Source: Bauldia sp. (GTDB taxonomy: Bacteria; Pseudomonadota; Alphaproteobacteria; Rhizobiales; Kaistiaceae). Taken from it: a stretch of 43,535 bases of DNA. A program made the position numbers and the translations under genes. Of the stretch, positions 43,427 through 43,535 are shown piece after piece. The notes below the pieces were generated by a model. The model was not told where the DNA came from and did not search any database. It saw only the letters and a program-made list of their open reading frames with translations. Within the stretch, counting starts at the first letter, position 1, and each line of letters opens with the position of its first letter. The stretch covers positions 1 to 43,535 of the forward strand of contig NZ_JAGRLA010000159.1 in NCBI RefSeq assembly GCF_020442045.1, read 5' to 3'.

Positions 43427-43535
43427 GCGTCACCTCCCCCGCCTGGCGTCGCCGGGCTGCAACGAAGCGGACCCGGTAGAAGATGAAGGTGTCGCAGGTC
43501 AGCACGAAGAAGAGCAGCATGCCCTGGAAGACCCG
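43413..43535 (-). CDS. Nucleoside/purine-type ABC permease, C-terminal fragment cut by the window edge
   Basis: Only the last 40 codons are inside the window. The reading RVFQGMLLFFVLTCDTFIFY, then RVRF and a basic tail ending THGHA, matches the usual C-terminus of the first (NupP/YufP-like) permease of such importers, which typically ends with a FQGMLLFF helix and an YRVR-type segment. The stop at 43413 lies inside the following permease gene. The ATPase gene is presumably further upstream outside the window. Confidence 0.8.
   Translation of the reverse strand, partial: RVFQGMLLFFVLTCDTFIFYRVRFVAARRRQAGEVTHGHA

Overview
The window is GC-rich, densely coded bacterial chromosome. It most resembles an alphaproteobacterium of the Hyphomicrobiales/Rhizobiales or a relative. 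The grounds are the membrane urate oxidase PuuD with a cytochrome c tail, the abundance of ABC and TRAP importers, many GTG starts and ATGA/TGATG gene overlaps. No rRNA, tRNA, CRISPR array, transposase or phage gene was seen. The content is almost wholly catabolic: five importers, each beside ring-opening or amide-cleaving hydrolases, oxidoreductases or decarboxylases.

Region A (16-3505): an omega-amino-acid type class III aminotransferase and a semialdehyde dehydrogenase lie on the minus strand, divergent from an Lrp/AsnC regulator. Region B (3545-19358) is a 14-gene minus-strand run with tiny gaps or overlaps throughout. In transcription order it holds an amidase, a Tat-exported family 5 substrate-binding protein, two Dpp-type permeases, two Dpp-type ATPases, an NAD epimerase, two SDRs, a PuuE-type allantoinase, an ArgE/DapE-type M20 peptidase, an Ldh2-family dehydrogenase, a carbamoylase/allantoate-amidohydrolase relative and a dihydropyrimidinase-like cyclic amidase. 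A divergent LysR gene (19438-20424) is the obvious candidate regulator. Together this looks like uptake and stepwise hydrolysis of a cyclic ureide or amide compound. The substrate is not evident, and the combination is the best candidate here for an undescribed pathway. Region A could handle an omega-amino acid released by it.

Region C (20525-27509) is mixed: a second NAD epimerase; a MerR/MFS efflux pair with a textbook MerR promoter palindrome; an AT-rich sulfotransferase gene that looks acquired; a small Gly/Ser-rich secreted protein; LtrA; an unrecognised 262-residue protein; and an L,D-transpeptidase.

Region D (27639-33440) holds a TRAP transporter (P-Q-M), a ThDP-dependent decarboxylase-type enzyme and an SMP-30 lactonase. 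Region E (33786-38003) is divergent from it and encodes a sugar-type ABC importer of unusual build: a periplasmic binding protein, a single 752-residue protein made of two fused RbsC-like permeases, and a single-domain ATPase.

Region F (38040-43535, continuing past the window edge) is a purine/urate module: two nucleoside-type permeases and a BMP-family binding protein, a large palindromic intergenic repeat, then PuuD (urate to 5-hydroxyisourate), UraD (OHCU decarboxylase) and an allantoate amidohydrolase. HIU hydrolase and an allantoinase are not in this cluster, although a PuuE-type allantoinase lies about 30 kb away in region B.
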